A stretch of DNA of 21,374 nt from WAOL01 sp964399035 (GTDB lineage: Archaea; Thermoproteota; Thermoprotei_A; Sulfolobales; NBVN01): contig CAYNPH010000008.1 of NCBI GenBank assembly GCA_964399035.1, positions 1 through 21,374 of the forward strand, given 5' to 3'. Below the pieces are notes generated by a model. The model was not told where the DNA came from. It searched no databases and saw nothing but the letters and a program-made list of their open reading frames with translations. Below are positions 15,080 through 21,374 of the stretch, piece by piece. Numbering within the stretch: position 1 is the first letter of the stretch; the number at the start of each line of letters is the position of its first letter. The position numbers and the translations under genes are program-made.

Positions 15080-15822
15080 GTGAGTGGGTCTTCTTAACAG
15101 GGAAGGAGTTTGAGGAAATATCTAAGGATGTAGCCATACTACCGGTTGGTAGCCTAGAGAGGCACGGTGATCACCTACCGCTCGGAGCGGACATATTCGC
15201 GCCCGAGTGGATAGCGCGTCAAGTAGCCAGTAAATTGCGTGAGCATGGAGTAACAGCTCTAATCATGCCTACGGTGCCGTACGGATCCTCAAGAATCCTC
15301 GCTAAATTCCCCGGAACAATAAACGTTGACGACTCAGCTTTTAGAGAATACGTCAAGTCAGTCATGAAGGAAGCAATAAGGAATGGATTCAAACTCATTT
15401 TAGTAATAAACGGGCATGGGGGAAACACGACCCTACTCAGGGAGGCCGCGAGGGATGCATCGTATAGCACTAACGGAGCGGTACTACTGATTAACTGGTG
15501 GACGGACGTAGCACAGGACAAGCGCAAGTTACTCTTCCCGGAGGAAACCCTAGGTCATGCAGGAGCGGATGAAACCGCCGTGATAATGGCTATAACGCCT
15601 GACCTAGTCAAAATGGAGTACACGAAGAAAAACCCGGTTAAGTATCCATCACTGAGGCTATACTACAGGAAGTACGAGGAGGAAGTACTCTTCCCTGAAG
15701 CACTCTCGGGTGACCCGAGCGCGGCAAGCCCGGAGAAAGGCAGGGAACTACTTGCGGCTGTCGTTGATGGCATTACTGACTCAGTACTGAGAGCACTTAA
15801 ACTAATTCAAGAATGTAGGTGA
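15076..15822 (+). CDS. Creatininase-family amidohydrolase
   Basis: A 248-residue metal-dependent hydrolase of the creatininase/ArfB superfamily. PVGSLERHGDHLPLGAD (23-39) carries Glu28, His30 and Asp39 as metal ligands; NGHGGN (112-117) carries His114; HAGADETA (161-168) carries Glu166. Known members act on cyclic amides or formamides: creatininase, and ArfB, which deformylates the riboflavin/F420 pyrimidine intermediate in archaea. ArfB is therefore a candidate, but the motifs are shared by the family and no ribityl or pyrimidine genes are near. Start GTG 15076 overlaps the thioesterase stop. In the same unit, the short gap to tyrS (76 bp) holds a T-run at 15834-15838 that may end the transcript. 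Confidence 0.85.
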   Translation: MSEWVFLTGKEFEEISKDVAILPVGSLERHGDHLPLGADIFAPEWIARQVASKLREHGVTALIMPTVPYGSSRILAKFPGTINVDDSAFREYVKSVMKEAIRNGFKLILVINGHGGNTTLLREAARDASYSTNGAVLLINWWTDVAQDKRKLLFPEETLGHAGADETAVIMAITPDLVKMEYTKKNPVKYPSLRLYYRKYEEEVLFPEALSGDPSAASPEKGRELLAAVVDGITDSVLRALKLIQECR

Positions 15823-15898
15823 GAGTTCCACAGGTTTTTGCACGATAAGGCAGTCGCTATTAAAACATTAATATGCAGAGTCACCATCACTATTCTAG

Positions 15899-16987
15899 GT
15901 GACTTTAATGGATACCAAGGAGAAGCTACGGTTAGTAACTAGAGGAACCGCAGAGATAGTTACTCCGCAGGAGCTTAAGGAACTCCTTGAAACTAAGTCG
16001 CCCTCGGGGTATCTGGGTTTCGAGCCCAGCGGGATATTTCACGTTGGATGGCTTGTTTGGGCGCTGAAGTTCAAGGACCTAGTAGATGCTGGTGTCCGAA
16101 TGCACTTACTAGCGGCAACTTGGCATGCATGGATAAATGATAAGTTAGGAGGGGATCTAGAACTAATACGCTTCGCAGCAATGCACGTTGTGGAGGTGCT
16201 TAATGCACTAGGGCTCGAAGGGAAATTCAACCTAGTATTCGCTGAGGACCTGGTCTCACACATTGAGTACTGGGAGAAGTTACTGAAGACCGCTAAATCC
16301 GTCTCCCTAGCAAGGGTTAGGAGAGCGCTCACTATAATGGGTAGGAGGCTTGATGAGGGAGAGGCGGACTTCTCAAAACTGATATACCCACTCATGCAGG
16401 TAACGGATATGTTCGCTCTGGACGTCGACATAGCGCTGGGAGGCATGGATCAGAGAAAGGCTCACATGCTTCAAAGGGACGTGGCAGAGAAGCTAGGGTG
16501 GAAAAAGGTGGTTGCGATACACACCCCGCTAATACCCTCACTGCAAGGTACCGGGAGAATGGACCTAAAGAGTGGTGAGGTAGATGAACTCCTAGCTCAA
16601 GCAAAGATGAGTAAGTCGAAACCCGAGACAGCGATCTTCATAGTTGACAGTGATGACGAGATAAGAAAGAAAATCCGTAAAGCATACTGTCCAGCAAGGG
16701 TCGTTGAAGGCAACCCCATAACCGAGATAGCTAGGAACATAATCTTCCGTGGTGAGGAGAAAGAATTCACTATTAACAGGCCATCCAAGTTCGGAGGGCC
16801 AATAACCGTATATACCTACGAGGAATTAGAGAAGCTCTACGTTGAGGGTAAACTACATCCACTGGATCTGAAGAATGCTGTTGCCGAGTACCTAATCAAG
16901 ATAATATCACCGTTAAGGGAGAGATTGCTCGCAAGCAAGAGGTCAAAGGAGTTTATAGAGACAATAATGGCCCGGGTAGGGAGGTAG
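15899..16987 (+). CDS. tyrS: Tyrosyl-tRNA synthetase, archaeal type
   Basis: A 362-residue class I aminoacyl-tRNA synthetase charging tRNA-Tyr. The HIGH-equivalent is HVGW (48-51) after PSGIF. The tyrosine-binding signature YPLMQVTD (163-170; Tyr163, Gln167, Asp170) is followed by Gln185 in GGMDQRKAH, spaced as Tyr151, Gln155, Asp158 and Gln173 are in the Methanocaldococcus enzyme. KMSKS is at 236-240. The C-terminal helical anticodon region (about 285-355) includes YTYEELEKLYVEGKLHPLDLKNAVAEYL. This is a clean archaeal/eukaryotic-type enzyme. Start is GTG 15899 (or ATG 15908); the A/T-rich TATTAAAACATTAATAT at about 15858-15874 is a likely promoter. Confidence 0.95.
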   Translation: MTLMDTKEKLRLVTRGTAEIVTPQELKELLETKSPSGYLGFEPSGIFHVGWLVWALKFKDLVDAGVRMHLLAATWHAWINDKLGGDLELIRFAAMHVVEVLNALGLEGKFNLVFAEDLVSHIEYWEKLLKTAKSVSLARVRRALTIMGRRLDEGEADFSKLIYPLMQVTDMFALDVDIALGGMDQRKAHMLQRDVAEKLGWKKVVAIHTPLIPSLQGTGRMDLKSGEVDELLAQAKMSKSKPETAIFIVDSDDEIRKKIRKAYCPARVVEGNPITEIARNIIFRGEEKEFTINRPSKFGGPITVYTYEELEKLYVEGKLHPLDLKNAVAEYLIKIISPLRERLLASKRSKEFIETIMARVGR

Positions 16988-17125
16988 TAACTCCACATGT
17001 CATGAAAGCCCAGACCCTATCAATAATTAAGTCCGGCAGTCTACCACGAGGGCCAGGGGTGACCCTCCCTGCCTCATAATCTCCCGTGACGCGGGAGCTT
17101 CAGCAGGGCCAAGAAGTCTTCTTGT
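16988..17125 (-). other. Non-coding stretch with GC hairpin, possible IS200/IS605-type end remnant
   Basis: 138 bp between the convergent tyrS and the RHH gene without a convincing gene. On the minus strand a strong hairpin pairs CTCCCG with CGGGAG around the loop CGTCA, preceded by GAAG and followed by GGCAGGGAGGGTCACCCC. This arrangement (GAAGCtCCCGCG ... CGGGAG ... GTCAC) resembles the right ends of archaeal IS200/IS605 elements, where the hairpin and omega-RNA scaffold sit. No tnpA or tnpB is present, so it could be a solo remnant or simply a terminator-like hairpin. Confidence 0.25.
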
Positions 17126-17452
17126 TCAGGACTTATTAATCCTTCCACTGCTATACCTCCTACCCCTTAAGAGGAAGTCGGGGGACTCAAGCTCATCAAT
17201 TCGTTCCTCTAAGTGATCAACACGTGAGAGAAGATCATGAAGTAAGTTCTCAAGCACGTACAATTTACCTTTAAGGAATGCTATCTCATCCTCGTAATCC
17301 TTAATCTTCTTAACTACTGGTGAGTTGCTTCGAATGTCTCCATGGAGACCCTCGCTTATAAACATTTTTATCACATCAGTTACTTGGACACCCATAGATG
17401 CAGCTAGAGTCTTCAGCTCCTCATAGGTCTTCGATGGCAGCGATATATGCAC
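17126..17452 (-). CDS. Ribbon-helix-helix protein with C-terminal coiled coil
   Basis: A 108-residue protein. Residues 1-36 read as an RHH DNA-binding unit: strand HISLPSKTYEEL and helices of KTLAASMGVQVTDVIKMFISEGL. A heptad-like charged helix of about 45 residues (47-90: KKIKDYEDEIAFLKGKL, LENLLHDLLSRVDHLEERI) then reads as a coiled coil, and a short basic tail RGRRYSSGR follows. RHH repressors usually bind as dimers of dimers; the coiled coil should set the oligomeric state. Start is GTG 17452 by rule, but homologous RHH proteins often begin MPTVHISLP, and here ATA-CCG-ACA precedes the GTG with GAGGGG seven bases before the ATA. The promoter is bracketed by an 11-bp inverted repeat, which fits autoregulation. 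Confidence 0.78.
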   Translation of the reverse strand: MHISLPSKTYEELKTLAASMGVQVTDVIKMFISEGLHGDIRSNSPVVKKIKDYEDEIAFLKGKLYVLENLLHDLLSRVDHLEERIDELESPDFLLRGRRYSSGRINKS

Positions 17453-17474
17453 TGTCGGTATGTCTTATCCCCTC

Positions 17475-17530
17475 AAGAGGAATACTGAAGTCTTACTATA
17501 TAAAATTGCCCTCCAATATGTATTCCTCTT
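17475..17530 (-). promoter_or_regulatory. TATA box bracketed by an 11-bp perfect inverted repeat
   Basis: Arms AAGAGGAATAC (17475-17485) and GTATTCCTCTT (17520-17530) are exact reverse complements. Their centre (17502.5) falls in the TATA box TTTTATATAG on the minus strand (17496-17505). The expected start site of the 17452 gene would be close to the nearer arm. The symmetric bracketing suits a tetrameric RHH repressor that closes the promoter, most simply the RHH protein encoded just downstream. Repeat and TATA are seen; autorepression is inference. Confidence 0.5.
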
Positions 17531-17617
17531 TAAAGCAGAAGACATATGGCAGCAGTACATGTAATGGTTATGCATCTTTTTTCATGACTTCCGTAGTCAA
17601 AGGATTGGGGATATGTT

Positions 17618-17800
17618 GTGAAGATAGTAACTTTCAAGGTGGAGGAAGCGTTACTTCGGAAGATAGACGAAATAGCTAGGATGGAGGGGGTCAGTAGGTC
17701 TGAGGTAATTAGGGAGGCATTGAGCGTTTACGTTACTAGGAGCCGGAGAGGGGAGAGAATACGGAAAGGTATTCGCGTAAGGCACGTTATCCTGACTTAA
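17618..17800 (+). CDS. Small ribbon-helix-helix (CopG/ParD-like) regulator
   Basis: A 60-residue protein that is one RHH domain plus a basic tail. Strand VKIVTFKVEEAL is followed by helix LRKIDEIARMEGVSRSEVIREALSVYVTRSRRGERI. GVSRSEVIREAL is the classic CopG helix-2 signature, the strand Thr5/Lys7 would face DNA, and the tail RSRRGERIRKGIRVRH is basic. Proteins of this size are repressors, plasmid-copy regulators or antitoxins. No toxin-like partner follows (95 bp to the next, opposite gene), so a free-standing repressor is more likely. GTG 17618 is the start. It is divergent from the RHH/coiled-coil gene across 165 bp, so each could regulate the other. Confidence 0.75.
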   Translation: MKIVTFKVEEALLRKIDEIARMEGVSRSEVIREALSVYVTRSRRGERIRKGIRVRHVILT

Positions 17801-17895
17801 TAGGTGCTTGATCGTACTTGCCCTTCTTTGATTACTGAATTAAGAGGTACTGAGGTACTTGGTATTGTTTTTGAGATAACCTAAAATGTCGAGTC

Positions 17896-18564
17896 TTATG
17901 CTTTAAAGGGAAATACCACAACCTTGGTTTTAGGCCACGATAGCAACTCATCCTTACTCACGTTCCATTCGTTGTCCTGGAGCCTTAAGATTTCATACCT
18001 GTTGCTGACTATCTTTAGGAAGTCATCTAATGGTCTTAGAGGAAGGTTAATTCCTTTTACCCAGTAGTGCATCGGCACCACGGCTTTAGGGTTGATTATG
18101 CTTGATAGTTCAAGCGCCCCTCTGCTATCTATGGTGAATGTACCGCCCACAGGAACCATTAGGATATCAATCTCACCTAGGTTCTGCACGGTTTTGTTGT
18201 CCAGTAAGTGACCTAGGTCACCTGTGTGGAGTATGCGTAGTCCTTCAGCCTCGATTAAGTAGATTACTACCTTACCGCGTCGCCTTCCCTTGAATTCATC
18301 ATGATATGCCTCGAACCCCGTCACAGTGAAGTTATTCACCTGGAACTTACCTTTCTTCATAGAGAATACCTTGCCTCCCTCCTTCAGTACTACTTGGTAG
18401 GCATTGTGATCGAAGTGCTCGTGCGTTATTAAGACAGCATCGGCCTTAACCCGAGGCCTAGGAAGCCCTATGCTTCCACCATCATGGGGGTCTACAACGA
18501 GCGTGAACCCATCACTGGATCTTATCTCAAAGCACGCGTGACCCCACCACCTTACGGTGACCAT
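17896..18564 (-). CDS. MBL-fold metal-dependent hydrolase (UPF0173-like)
   Basis: A metallo-beta-lactamase-fold protein of 222-225 residues. Numbered from GTG 18573, RWWGHACFEI (8-17) opens the fold, VDPHDGG (27-33) is the second strand turn, and THEHFDHN (50-57) carries the HxHxDH zinc ligands His51, His53, Asp55 and His56. HTGDLGH around 116-122 supplies His and the bridging Asp, and VVPMHYW near 166-172 gives the last His. Members of this family (UPF0173 / L-ascorbate-lactonase-like) have no common substrate. ATG 18564 gives MVTVRWWGHACF, close to how relatives begin; GTG 18573 adds three residues. A minus-strand CTAAAAC box near 18594-18600 fits a nearly leaderless start. Monocistronic by appearance. 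Confidence 0.85.
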   Translation of the reverse strand: MVTVRWWGHACFEIRSSDGFTLVVDPHDGGSIGLPRPRVKADAVLITHEHFDHNAYQVVLKEGGKVFSMKKGKFQVNNFTVTGFEAYHDEFKGRRRGKVVIYLIEAEGLRILHTGDLGHLLDNKTVQNLGEIDILMVPVGGTFTIDSRGALELSSIINPKAVVPMHYWVKGINLPLRPLDDFLKIVSNRYEILRLQDNEWNVSKDELLSWPKTKVVVFPFKA

Positions 18565-18691
18565 TGCTGGCACCTATAGGTAAGGTGTTTCTAAGGTTTT
18601 AGAGATTTGCAACACCACTATTATAATGTGTCTTGGATGTTCGAAAAACTCAAGAATACCAACTGCTCATTAATAATGGAGCCGTGTAGGG

Positions 18692-19165
18692 TTGACGGCA
18701 CCAGTTCCTTGGATACCGACGGAGGAACGTGTAATTAAGTATATTGTTGAGTTACTTAAGGCAAGCTATGGTAAGGTAGTAGCTGAGCTTGGATGTGGTG
18801 ACGGGCGCGTCGCGATAGCTCTAGCTAAGGCAGGATCTAAGGTTCTGTGTATCGAATTGAGGAGAGAGCTAGTGCGTAAAGCTAAGCAAAATATTCTTAA
18901 GGAAGGCGTTAATGACTTAGTCACCGTCATTGAGGGAGACTTCATGCACGTACCGCTTAACAATGTCGACGGGGTGTATGCGTACTTAACTGAGGACAGT
19001 AACGCGAAGCTAAAACGCAAGCTCGAGTCGGAGTTAAGAAGCGGTGCACGAGTAGTGACTCTTGACTTTCCAATACCCGAGTGGGAACCTGCCCACGTAA
19101 CCATCGTGTCCTCCGTAGATGGTGGTAGACCCAGAACCCTCTTCCTGTATATCAAGGGGAGATGA
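18692..19165 (+). CDS. SAM-dependent methyltransferase, aKMT-like protein lysine methyltransferase
   Basis: A 157-residue class I methyltransferase. PWIPTEERVIKYIVELL (6-22) precedes SAM-binding motif I VVAELGCGDGRVAIA (29-43), and motif II (IELR, near 55) and GDFMHVPL (88-95) follow. The layout, size and the closing segments (SGARVVTLDFPIPEWEP, TLFLYIKG) match the crenarchaeal aKMT family, which broadly methylates lysines of chromatin and DNA-repair proteins in Sulfolobales. TTG 18692 is the only start in frame after the stop at 18674, and a TATA-like CATTAATAA lies about 20-27 nt before it, fitting a leaderless message. Its 3' end overlaps the convergent gene 19152-19517 by 14 nt. Confidence 0.85.
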   Translation: MTAPVPWIPTEERVIKYIVELLKASYGKVVAELGCGDGRVAIALAKAGSKVLCIELRRELVRKAKQNILKEGVNDLVTVIEGDFMHVPLNNVDGVYAYLTEDSNAKLKRKLESELRSGARVVTLDFPIPEWEPAHVTIVSSVDGGRPRTLFLYIKGR

Positions 19166-19517
19166 TGAATGTCGGTACGGGGTTCCCGTTCAAAGCCACT
19201 ATCAGGTCACCTTGACATGTTGACTCCTCCACTACCGTTGAGTTGGGCTCCACAATCACAGATTCCGTAGTTATTGATCCGTTATCCATCACGCACACTA
19301 AATCTACTTCCTCTTTATCATCTCCCCAATTCGCTATAATGACCTTATTTGACCCGTTAATCACGTAGGCGGCCACGTTACCTACTCCACCCTCTACACT
19401 TGACGGTGGCTGAACGCCTCTTACCGTTGAAAGTAGTATCGTGCCGAAGGCTACGACTATCATTGTTAGTATGAGTTCCGTGTAGAGGTTTTGAATGCCT
19501 TTCCTCAAAATACTCAC
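19152..19517 (-). CDS. Small secreted type IV pilin-like protein
   Basis: A 121-residue protein with a class III signal: short leader MSILRKG, likely cut after Gly7, then a helix IQNLYTELILTMIVVAFGTILL (8-29) that would pack into a pilus core. The remaining 90 residues are extracellular, with three sequons (NGS near 54 and 79, NST near 92) and a Cys pair (about 75 and 100) that may form a disulfide. Size and charge fit a minor pilin. It shares the RG/KG-Ile cut site with the longer protein at 1014, but the bodies are unrelated. Convergent with the methyltransferase (14-nt overlap) and 27 bp behind the endonuclease III gene on the same strand, hence possibly read with it. Confidence 0.7.
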   Translation of the reverse strand: MSILRKGIQNLYTELILTMIVVAFGTILLSTVRGVQPPSSVEGGVGNVAAYVINGSNKVIIANWGDDKEEVDLVCVMDNGSITTESVIVEPNSTVVEESTCQGDLIVALNGNPVPTFIISP

Positions 19518-19544
19518 CCATCAAGTAGGAGGGTAATTAAATTG

Positions 19545-20315
19545 TTATCTATTGTTCTGCGAGAACTCTTGAAGTCTACTCCTGTAGTAAGGGCATAGGG
19601 AGTTAATCACGCATTTATGGCACAAGGGGTTCCTAGCCCTGCAGATCCTACGACCATGCGTGATTATCGCTAAGTGCACGGCTAAGAGGAACTCCGGGTC
19701 TCTAGGGAGGAGCTGCAGTACTTTCTCCCTAAGTCTTTCGTACGGCTCACTCTTACGCCCTATACCCATCCTCTCTAAGAATCTTCTTATGTGTGTATCC
19801 ATAGGGAAGGTTGGGTAGCCCCTCACAAACAGCAGGAAGACGTCCGCGGTCTTTGGTCCTACACCTTCTATCCTCAGAAGCCTCTCTCTTAACCTCTTAG
19901 GATTCTCCTTCATCAGTGCGTCTGGATCGTCCCTAAACTCCTTCAGTATATTGATTATTGTCCGACTCTTCTGGCGTTGCATCCCTGAGGGCCTAATTAT
20001 TTCCTCAAGTTCCTCGATCGATACCTTCCCTAACCTAGCAGGGTCTATGTATTCACCCACCCTTTCCTTAAGTCTCTGAAGCGCGACACCAGCATTCCGA
20101 TCAGAAGTGTTTTGAGATAGGACGATGGATACCAGGATACCGATAGGGTGAACAGCTCCGTCCCTAACAAGTTTATATGATGGGAAGTCCTCTAAACGTA
20201 TGCTAGGATAGTATACACTAACCAATATTTTCACGGCCTTAAGAAACTCCTCACGTTTAGTGGTGATACCCCCATTATCCTGCTGGAAGGTGGTACCGTT
20301 CAAGAGCGTAACCAC
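19545..20315 (-). CDS. nth: Endonuclease III (HhH-GPD DNA glycosylase / AP lyase)
   Basis: A 256-residue base-excision-repair enzyme that removes oxidised pyrimidines and nicks the abasic site. The helix-hairpin-helix reads LRIEGVGPKTADVFLLF (147-163) with the Schiff-base Lys155; the catalytic Asp173 lies in MDTHIRRFLERMG. The 4Fe-4S cluster ligands are Cys225, Cys232, Cys235 and Cys241 (CX6CX2CX5C). All match E. coli Nth (Lys120, Asp138). GTG 20315 gives an N-terminus about 20 residues longer than usual (MVTLLNGTTFQQDNGG), so a later in-frame start is possible. 229 residues or fewer are typical of the core. It diverges from the two-helix membrane protein. Confidence 0.92.
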   Translation of the reverse strand: MVTLLNGTTFQQDNGGITTKREEFLKAVKILVSVYYPSIRLEDFPSYKLVRDGAVHPIGILVSIVLSQNTSDRNAGVALQRLKERVGEYIDPARLGKVSIEELEEIIRPSGMQRQKSRTIINILKEFRDDPDALMKENPKRLRERLLRIEGVGPKTADVFLLFVRGYPTFPMDTHIRRFLERMGIGRKSEPYERLREKVLQLLPRDPEFLLAVHLAIITHGRRICRARNPLCHKCVINSLCPYYRSRLQEFSQNNR

Positions 20316-20412
20316 TACCCATACTGCTCAATCTCGGGATAAAACTATCGGTGCCCCGGTGTTGCCCGGGTATCACTTAGGGAATACTATCCTACCTAAC
20401 CCCCGGTTTTTA

Positions 20413-20739
20413 ATGCTTGAGTGGCCTAGAGAGGAATATACGGTGGGGAAGGTGAAGTGGGGGAAAGCAATAGCGTACGGGGTAAGGTTCTTCATGATGT
20501 CCTCAGTATTCACCATTGCTGGGTTAATTATGTTAGCCTCGGCTCTCTCCGTTAAGATAACTGCAGATGGTGATGGAGCATACGTCCTCAGCGTGAATGT
20601 GTCAGCATTAAGTAACTTAGGTGCATTAATACTTGCCGTTATGGGATTAACGGTCTTAATCATAGGGAATGCCGCCTCATTCTTTAAAGTGCTTTCCGAA
20701 TTACTTAATGATTCGTCATCACGGGATTACTTCTGGTAA
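20413..20739 (+). CDS. Small two-helix membrane protein of unknown function
   Basis: A 108-residue protein with two hydrophobic helices (about 25-47 and 66-88) separated by a short loop with polar residues DGDGAYVLSVNVSALSN; the N-terminus is basic and the C-terminus acidic/polar. No motif identifies a family. ATG 20413 is chosen; a GTG at 20359 in the same frame would add 18 residues and cannot be ruled out, since GATAAAAC at 20338-20345 could be a TATA box. The stop (20737-20739) overlaps the 3' end of the convergent surface protein by 13 nt. Because the two proteins are both membrane-related, a common function is possible but unsupported. Confidence 0.55.
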   Translation: MLEWPREEYTVGKVKWGKAIAYGVRFFMMSSVFTIAGLIMLASALSVKITADGDGAYVLSVNVSALSNLGALILAVMGLTVLIIGNAASFFKVLSELLNDSSSRDYFW

Positions 20740-21374
20740 GCTCTTCGTATTCTAAAATACATTAGCCCCATAGCAACCGCTAATGCTACACTTAAAGCTA
20801 GTAACACGTAAGGAACCCACCCAGACACCGGAGATGACTGAATAACAGAGGCCGTTGATGTGGATGGTGCGTGACCCACTATTATCTCTTTTAACAGGTC
20901 AGTGTTAGCAGCAACTAACTTAACGTATAGGGTCGCCCGAACTTTAACGTTCCTTGAATCTAGGTTCATCACAGACGTAGTTCCATTAACGTACTTTAGT
21001 AGGATTCCCGTCTTACATTCGTAGTACGCCTCACCGCTGACGCCAACATCGTATCTCCTCGCGTTAAACAGGGCGCCGTCCACGTCGATTAAGTTGCAAG
21101 ACTTTGACAGAATCTCCAACCGTACTGGTGAGATTGCGGCCACTGCCTTAAGCACGTCCTGTAACTTACTCTTAGGCACTACGGCGCTGTCTATGGATGG
21201 GATGACGAATTTCTTAATGAACATGGTGACGTTACCACCTGCCCAGCCAAGTAGCGTTGCCAGCGCCACCCACGACCCTGACACGAACTTCACGGTAACG
21301 TTTCCTACCGGACTGGAAATGACTTTAACGTGGGTTGAGTTCAGGTTAGTTATTACGTACATGTAGTACTCGCT
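20727..21374 (-). CDS. C-terminally anchored surface protein, 5' end outside window
   Basis: The frame is open through the window edge (four codons Ser-Glu-Tyr-Tyr precede the first ATG at 21362), so the start and probably a signal peptide are outside. The seen 215 residues are mainly extracellular: beta-prone, with sequons (for example NST, NVT twice, NGT) and a Cys pair. They end in one hydrophobic helix VPYVLLALSVALAVAMGLMYF (about 183-203 counted from ATG 21362) and the basic stop-transfer RIRRAYQK. A short Ser/Thr-rich stretch (APSTSTASVIQSSPVS) before the helix looks like a stalk. Family unknown; similar anchor layouts are seen in archaeal S-layer and secreted-peptidase-associated proteins. 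Confidence 0.65.
   Translation of the reverse strand, partial: SEYYMYVITNLNSTHVKVISSPVGNVTVKFVSGSWVALATLLGWAGGNVTMFIKKFVIPSIDSAVVPKSKLQDVLKAVAAISPVRLEILSKSCNLIDVDGALFNARRYDVGVSGEAYYECKTGILLKYVNGTTSVMNLDSRNVKVRATLYVKLVAANTDLLKEIIVGHAPSTSTASVIQSSPVSGWVPYVLLALSVALAVAMGLMYFRIRRAYQK

Noticed and set aside
16988..17125. tRNA or C/D box RNA in the gap after tyrS
   Set aside because: No GTTCRA-type T-loop, acceptor pairing or paired RTGATGA/CTGA boxes can be found; only the GC hairpin stands out.
17398..17679. Plus-strand reading frame of 93 codons across the RHH intergenic region
   Set aside because: It runs over both RHH promoters and the inverted repeat, has no family pattern and overlaps two better-supported genes.
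17618..17895. Toxin-antitoxin pair with the 60-residue RHH protein as antitoxin
   Set aside because: No toxin-sized reading frame follows or precedes it on the same strand within the available gap.
20260..20412. N-terminal extension of the two-helix membrane protein back to 20260
   Set aside because: It would overlap the first codons of endonuclease III and contains no membrane or signal pattern; ATG 20413 gives a cleaner protein.
1..21374. CRISPR array or phage/provirus genes
   Set aside because: No regular direct repeats with spacers and no structural, integrase or terminase-like genes were seen; the gene content is chromosomal housekeeping and membrane functions.

Overview
The window is about 21.4 kb of compact archaeal chromosome, most likely from a thermophilic member of the Thermoproteota (Crenarchaeota). 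The reasons are an archaeal-type tyrosyl-tRNA synthetase, type IV pilin-like N-termini, an aKMT-like protein lysine methyltransferase, ribbon-helix-helix (RHH) and PadR regulators, frequent GTG/TTG starts, and many A/T-rich TATA-like boxes about 25-40 nt before the start codon, which fits leaderless or short-leader transcripts. I cannot resolve the genus. I found no tRNA, rRNA, CRISPR array or intact transposon.

Layout. 1-935 is the 5' part of a histidinol-phosphate aminotransferase on the minus strand, cut by the window edge. 1014-2120 is a secreted pilin-like protein. 2166-4192 holds four minus-strand genes: an unrecognised protein, a PadR regulator, a four-helix membrane protein and a YbjQ-like protein. 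4231-5786 is a divergent pair, a radical SAM protein and a small unknown protein. 5886-9925 carries central metabolism and membrane genes: an ATP-type-like PEP carboxykinase, a PH-domain membrane protein and a class I/II aminotransferase. 9951-10457 is a Nudix hydrolase.

The most interesting segment is 10548-14654. It starts with a threonine-synthase-like protein whose PLP-binding lysine is replaced by isoleucine and whose C-terminus is a winged helix. Directly after it, on the same strand, lies a three-gene ECF vitamin transporter (S component, fused EcfA-EcfA ATPase, EcfT) with overlapping reading frames. A nested inverted repeat sits in the 91-bp gap between them. I propose that the degenerate PLP-fold protein is a ligand-sensing regulator of the transporter, in the way MocR/GabR proteins reuse an aminotransferase fold. 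The S component resembles the HmpT/PdxU group, so a B6 vitamer or a thiamine pyrimidine precursor is the favoured ligand and cargo. This is inference.

14690-15822 is a two-gene operon (FlK-type hotdog thioesterase and creatininase-family amidohydrolase), followed by tyrS (15899-16987). 16988-17125 is a non-coding stretch with a strong GC hairpin that resembles an IS200/IS605 right end. 17126-17800 holds two divergent RHH proteins; an 11-bp perfect inverted repeat brackets the TATA box of one of them. The rest contains an MBL-fold hydrolase, an aKMT-like methyltransferase, a second pilin-like small protein, an endonuclease III, a two-helix membrane protein and a C-terminally anchored surface protein cut by the right edge.
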